DNA of 64,000 bases, taken from assembly GCA_964624825.1 (NCBI GenBank), contig CAZUYD010000001.1:1-64000 (forward strand), given 5' to 3'. The notes below the pieces were generated by a model that made no database searches, was not told the origin of the DNA, and saw nothing but the letters and a program-made list of their open reading frames with translations. A program made the translations under genes and the position numbers. The stretch is from Enorma sp964624825 (GTDB taxonomy: Bacteria; Actinomycetota; Coriobacteriia; Coriobacteriales; Coriobacteriaceae). Positions 60,357 to 64,000 of this stretch are shown piece after piece (positions within the stretch are counted from its first letter, which is position 1; the number at the start of each line of letters is the position of its first letter).

Positions 60357-61295
60357 TCATGGCTTATTGTGACCGAACGAGGTTCGCGCGTGAAGAGCTG
60401 CCTTCGATGCCGTAAATCGTCCATCAATCTGCTGCTCGACGTCGCCGGTAATGATTAAGTCGCCCAAGAGCTCCAACGCTGATCGCGAATCGATCGATAG
60501 CGCGCGGGCAAGCTCCTCGGAACGCATCGGCGCCGTAATCAGCAATTCCATGGCGCGATCGGTGGTCGCATCAGCATACGCTACCCGCTTTTGAGCAGCA
60601 TGCGTGAAGCGAAGCGTTCCGAATATGCGCGATATGGCGATCTCGATAGCCTCCTCATCTGCGATGCAGCAGGCACCCTCGCTTATCAGATGGTTGGTGC
60701 CGCGCGATAAGGGAGAAAAAATCGAACCAGGAACCGCCAGCACCTCACGTCCCAGCTCCAGCGCCGCCTCGGCAGTAGAAAACGTTCCGGAGGGCAGTCC
60801 CGCCTCTGCGATGAAGACGGCACGTGAAAGCGCTGCGATAATACGGTTGCGTTTGGGGAATAGATACCGCTTCGGCTGAGTCCCCCAGGGCACGATCGAT
60901 ACGACCGCACCGTCCTGCCGGATAACATGATCGATGAGCGACTCACTCGAAGCGGGATAGATGACATCGGCACCGCATCCGAGCACTACGACATGGCATC
61001 CCCCGCGTTTTACGGTCTCATGCCCCGCGGCTTGGTCGCACCCCACAGCGCCACCCGAGATGACCGACACACCCGACTCAACCGCAATGCACGCGGCGAG
61101 CTCGCACGCCGCTTCACCATAGGGCGTGGAGCGGCGCGTCCCGATGATCGCAAGCCCTGACCTGCAGAGCACCTCTGGATTCCCTCGTACGTAGAGCCTC
61201 TGAGGCGCATCGGGAAGGCTCAACAGGTCTGATGGATAGCCTGAGTCATGCTGATCGAGCTCGAAGCGCTCGCACTCCTCAACAACCTTACTCAT
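60357..61295 (-). CDS. dprA: DNA processing protein DprA
   Basis: A 312-residue protein that binds incoming single-stranded DNA and loads RecA in transformation. Rossmann core: GTRRSTPYG, VISGGAVGCDQAAG, GCGADVIYP, and the FPKRNRIIAALS stretch with a C-terminal winged helix. ATG 61295 follows GGGAGGG and overlaps comM by eight bases. The N-terminal SAM domain present in some homologues is shorter here. Presence alone does not prove competence. Confidence 0.95.
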   Translation of the reverse strand: MSKVVEECERFELDQHDSGYPSDLLSLPDAPQRLYVRGNPEVLCRSGLAIIGTRRSTPYGEAACELAACIAVESGVSVISGGAVGCDQAAGHETVKRGGCHVVVLGCGADVIYPASSESLIDHVIRQDGAVVSIVPWGTQPKRYLFPKRNRIIAALSRAVFIAEAGLPSGTFSTAEAALELGREVLAVPGSIFSPLSRGTNHLISEGACCIADEEAIEIAISRIFGTLRFTHAAQKRVAYADATTDRAMELLITAPMRSEELARALSIDSRSALELLGDLIITGDVEQQIDGRFTASKAALHARTSFGHNKP

Positions 61296-62802
61296 GCACC
61301 CTCCCTCGATACATCGCGGCTTCAAGGATGTGCACACTCGATACGCGCTCCATCTCGTCGATATCAGCGATCGTTCGCGCGATGCGGCACAGACGCTTGA
61401 TGCCGCGCGCAGTCAACAGCGCGCGTTTTGATAGGTCGAGCAGGGAGCCTTCTGCTTCATCGCTCAGCATGTATGCCTCAAGGGATCGCTCGAGCTGCAC
61501 GCAGTCGCGCGGCGCAGGTTTGTCACGCCCGAGCTTCGCGCGACGCCATGACCCAAACGCTTGGCCGCGTTCAACCATGGATCTCAGCTCCGAGGACCCG
61601 AGCCCCTCGGCTCCTTGTATAACAAGCTCGGGGTCAGGCCGCACGACATCGATGACGATGTCGATCCGGTCAATGAGCGGTCCTGCGAGCTTGGAGCGAT
61701 AGCGCTCGATCGACGTTGCGGAACACCTGCAGGGCATCTCCCGATCCCCAAGATAGCCACAGGGGCATGGGTTGCTTGCCGCAAGAAGCTGAAAGGCTGC
61801 AGGGAAGCAATACGCGCCTTCAGCCCGCACGATGTGCACGACGCCCGCTTCCATCGGCTGGCGAAGCATCTGAAGAACGTTCGAAGGGAATTCAGCCAGC
61901 TCATCGAGGAACAACACGCCGCCATGCGCAAGACTGATCTCACCAGGTCGAACCGGCCTGCCGCCTCCTACCAACCCCGCAGAAGAGATGCTGTGATGGG
62001 GGCTTCGAAACGGTCTATATCCCGCCTTCAGGCCAGACACATCCTCACCGGCGACCGAGTGAATGCGCATTGCTTCCAGTTGATCATCTGCCGATAGCGG
62101 AGGAAGTATCGACGTCATCCGCCGCGCGAGCATGGTCTTGCCAGAGCCCGGAGCCCCTATCATAAGCAGCCCAAGGCCGCCTGTGGCCGCTATCGCCAGC
62201 CCTCGTTTCGCCGCTTCCTGACCCACGACGTCCGCGAAGTCAAGTTCGACAGGTCTTGTGATGCATGGGCGAACATGCTCAAACGTAGATTTGGCACTTG
62301 TGATTCCCGCACGGAGACGAGAGAGGTTCGAGAGATACCATTGCTCAATGCCGTCAAGCTCGAAATGATCGGGCGTCCAGGCGCTGATGAGCCTCATGCC
62401 TTCGTTGCGCGCGAGAATCTGATATGCCACTTCGCCTCGCACGGGATTGATACGGCCATCGAGCGCAAGCTCGCCGACAAACAAGTACTCGTCGAGCCCT
62501 TCCACAGGGATCTGACCCGAGATCGCAAGAATCGCAACGGCAATCGGTAGGTCAAGCCCCGTTCCTGTTTTGCGCATATCGCTGGGTGCAAGATTAATGG
62601 TAATGCTCTTACGCGGGAGCTCATATGCGGAGCTTCTCAGCGCGCATCGTATGCGACTTCGTGCTTCAAGAACCGTGGAATCGGGCATGCCGACGATCGT
62701 CATGCTCGGCAAGCCTCCTGCAAGGGAGACCTCAACCGTTACCGGTACCGCTTCAACACCGTGTATGCAGGCACCGTGCACCGCAAACACCATCGCGCTC
62801 AT
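61288..62802 (-). CDS. Mg-chelatase-like AAA+ ATPase ComM
   Basis: A 504-residue ATPase that in Haemophilus and Vibrio extends branch migration in natural transformation. The N-terminal Lon-like domain (about 1-180; MVFAVHGACIHGVEAVPVTVEV), the AAA+ P-loop GAPGSGKTM (about 220), the Walker B LFLDELAEF and the CPCGYLGD zinc-like motif are seen. ATG 62802 overlaps the yraN stop (ATGA) with GGGAG upstream. It pairs with dprA here. Confidence 0.95.
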   Translation of the reverse strand: MSAMVFAVHGACIHGVEAVPVTVEVSLAGGLPSMTIVGMPDSTVLEARSRIRCALRSSAYELPRKSITINLAPSDMRKTGTGLDLPIAVAILAISGQIPVEGLDEYLFVGELALDGRINPVRGEVAYQILARNEGMRLISAWTPDHFELDGIEQWYLSNLSRLRAGITSAKSTFEHVRPCITRPVELDFADVVGQEAAKRGLAIAATGGLGLLMIGAPGSGKTMLARRMTSILPPLSADDQLEAMRIHSVAGEDVSGLKAGYRPFRSPHHSISSAGLVGGGRPVRPGEISLAHGGVLFLDELAEFPSNVLQMLRQPMEAGVVHIVRAEGAYCFPAAFQLLAASNPCPCGYLGDREMPCRCSATSIERYRSKLAGPLIDRIDIVIDVVRPDPELVIQGAEGLGSSELRSMVERGQAFGSWRRAKLGRDKPAPRDCVQLERSLEAYMLSDEAEGSLLDLSKRALLTARGIKRLCRIARTIADIDEMERVSSVHILEAAMYRGRVHE

Positions 62803-63275
62803 TGGGAAAGCTCCCAATCGAACGCACCGATGATATGGTCTACCTGCGCTGCTTCTCCCGAGATTACACACACCCCGATTACATCGAATCGAACGGACAT
62901 AACGGGAAAGCGATCCATGATGTAGCACGATGCAATGCGCCGATATCGCTTGCGCTTTCGCCCATCAACCGCCTCCTCAGGATATAACTCATTGGCGTGC
63001 TTCATGCGCCTTGCCTTTACCTCGACAAGAACGATCTCTTCGGTCGCATTATCGAACGCGATGAGGTCGGCCTCGCCTTCAGGACAGCGGTAACCATGCT
63101 CAAGGACATCATATCCGCGTTCTTCAAGGTAACAGGCGGCGAGCATTTCACCGAGCGTTCCAAGCTCATGAGGGATAAGCCCATCGAGAATGCTTGCAGC
63201 CGAATGGTCTGTGACGCTGCTCCGCTCCGATGCACCATCAGCATGCCCCTGGTCACTATGAGTCTTCGATCCCAT
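62799..63275 (-). CDS. yraN: UPF0102 (YraN) family nuclease-like protein
   Basis: A 158-residue protein of the endonuclease-like UPF0102 family. The fold core (from about 45) has the E...GYRCPEGEADLIAFD, VEVKARR metal-binding pattern of PD-(D/E)xK nucleases. ATG 63275 follows GGAGGGAG; the first 45 residues are a variable extension. It lies between rnhB and comM, a common place. The 165 bases to rnhB contain no gene. Confidence 0.92.
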   Translation of the reverse strand: MGSKTHSDQGHADGASERSSVTDHSAASILDGLIPHELGTLGEMLAACYLEERGYDVLEHGYRCPEGEADLIAFDNATEEIVLVEVKARRMKHANELYPEEAVDGRKRKRYRRIASCYIMDRFPVMSVRFDVIGVCVISGEAAQVDHIIGAFDWELSQ

Positions 63276-63440
63276 GATTGCTCCCTCCACGACGTTGAAA
63301 GCAATCATCTACAGGGCATCCGACGTACATGCTGCGGTCACTGGCGAAAAACTGTCACAAACTCTTACCGAAATCTGAGCGAACGCCGCACATCGCAGGT
63401 AGGCATACACAGCAAACGGCTGAACTCATAGTGCGACCGC

Positions 63441-64000
63441 TCAAAATAAAGGCTCAGTTTCTAGGAAGTTTCCACAGAACGTCACACGGTGCTCATCGGT
63501 CAATCCATGCGCCTTGATAGCGGCGATGTGTTGGGGCGAGGCGTATCCCTTCGATTCGGCGAAATGATATGCGGGATAGATCGCATCAAGCTCAACCATG
63601 TGCGCATCGCGCGTGACTTTTGCGATGATGGAAGCGGCTGCAATGCACGCAACCCGGACATCACCGTGCACAACGTCACGTTCATGTTCAACTGCATCCA
63701 GGGGATTGCCATCCATAAGAACGCAGTCGGGTACAAGACCCGTATCTTCGACGGCGCCCGCGACCGCGCGACGGAGTGAGTACGCCATGCCATCACGGTC
63801 GATATCTGCGGCGGGGATGTGATAAATCCCGATCGCGCGCGCGACGCGCGCGATCTCGCCAGCGAGCAGTTCGCGGCGTGCAGCAGACAGCTTTTTCGAA
63901 TCGTTGAGCCCCAAGATGTGCGGCTCGGACGGAAGACAAACGGCGCAGACCGTTAAAGGCCCGGCAACCGAGCCGCGCCCCACTTCATCGACGCCAACAA
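63441..64000 (-). CDS. rnhB: Ribonuclease HII, 5' truncated
   Basis: The C-terminal ~186 residues of RNase HII, which removes RNA from RNA-DNA hybrids. The frame is open to the window edge, so the start lies beyond base 64000. The metal motif DEVGRGSVAGPL (first visible residues), NDSKKLSA, AASIIAKVTRD and YPAYHFAESKGYASPQHIAAI are typical. It heads the rnhB-yraN-comM-dprA run. Confidence 0.95.
   Translation of the reverse strand, partial: VGVDEVGRGSVAGPLTVCAVCLPSEPHILGLNDSKKLSAARRELLAGEIARVARAIGIYHIPAADIDRDGMAYSLRRAVAGAVEDTGLVPDCVLMDGNPLDAVEHERDVVHGDVRVACIAAASIIAKVTRDAHMVELDAIYPAYHFAESKGYASPQHIAAIKAHGLTDEHRVTFCGNFLETEPLF

Overview
The window looks like chromosomal core sequence from an actinobacterium of the class Coriobacteriia, with Collinsella or a close relative as the best guess. 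This is inferred from gene content and moderately high GC; there is no rRNA gene to confirm it. Actinobacterial signs are the lexA / LysM-protein / nrdR block with actinobacterial-type SOS boxes (CGAAC-N4-GTTCG) and a GarA-like FHA protein beside an FtsR-like MerR regulator. Firmicute-like signs are rny, spoVS, miaB-miaA-hflX, trmFO, and the DegV and DUF1836 genes. I see no rRNA, insertion sequence, prophage, CRISPR array or plasmid signature.

Bases 1-6737 (+) are the end of a sortase-assembled pilus locus: a truncated accessory pilin or adhesin, a major pilin with an LPLTG signal, two class C sortases and a secreted NlpC/P60 protein with a cysteine-histidine repeat. Bases 7339-20595 (mostly +) hold recA-recX, rny, a GHKL ATPase of unknown role, spoVS, miaB, miaA and hflX. 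Then come lexA (on -, with a DUF1624 membrane protein), a divergent YneA-like LysM protein, nrdR, dut and an NCS2 purine permease. LexA-type operators lie at the recA promoter and, as three boxes at exact 28-bp intervals, between lexA and the LysM gene.

From 20.9 to 64 kb almost everything is on the minus strand. First come trxB, DegV, a DUF1836 protein (+), a second NlpC/P60 protein, apt, the FtsR-like and GarA-like genes, pgsA and tRNA-Pro. A long coupled run follows in transcription order: S2P protease, scpA, scpB, rluB-like, cmk, plsC, ispH, a DUF512 radical-SAM gene, der, plsY, gpsA, rpe, cysteine desulfurase, nif3-like, zinc-ribbon protein and coaBC; many of these genes overlap by ATGA. 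An ABC-F ATPase, three tRNA genes and a MalY-type lyase lie next.

The classic block rpsB-tsf-pyrH-frr-uppS-cdsA-dxr-rseP-ispG-proS follows, and then rnhB-yraN-comM-dprA-trmFO-xerC. Together these cover ribosome function, tRNA modification, isoprenoid synthesis (dxr, ispG, ispH, uppS), phospholipid synthesis (gpsA, plsY, plsC, cdsA, pgsA), chromosome maintenance and DNA uptake or recombination.

The parts I consider most worth following are the rny-GHKL ATPase-spoVS cluster, the winged-helix-like insert in the RseP-type protease, the 28-bp phased LexA operators, and the candidate phospho-switch motif of the GarA-like protein.
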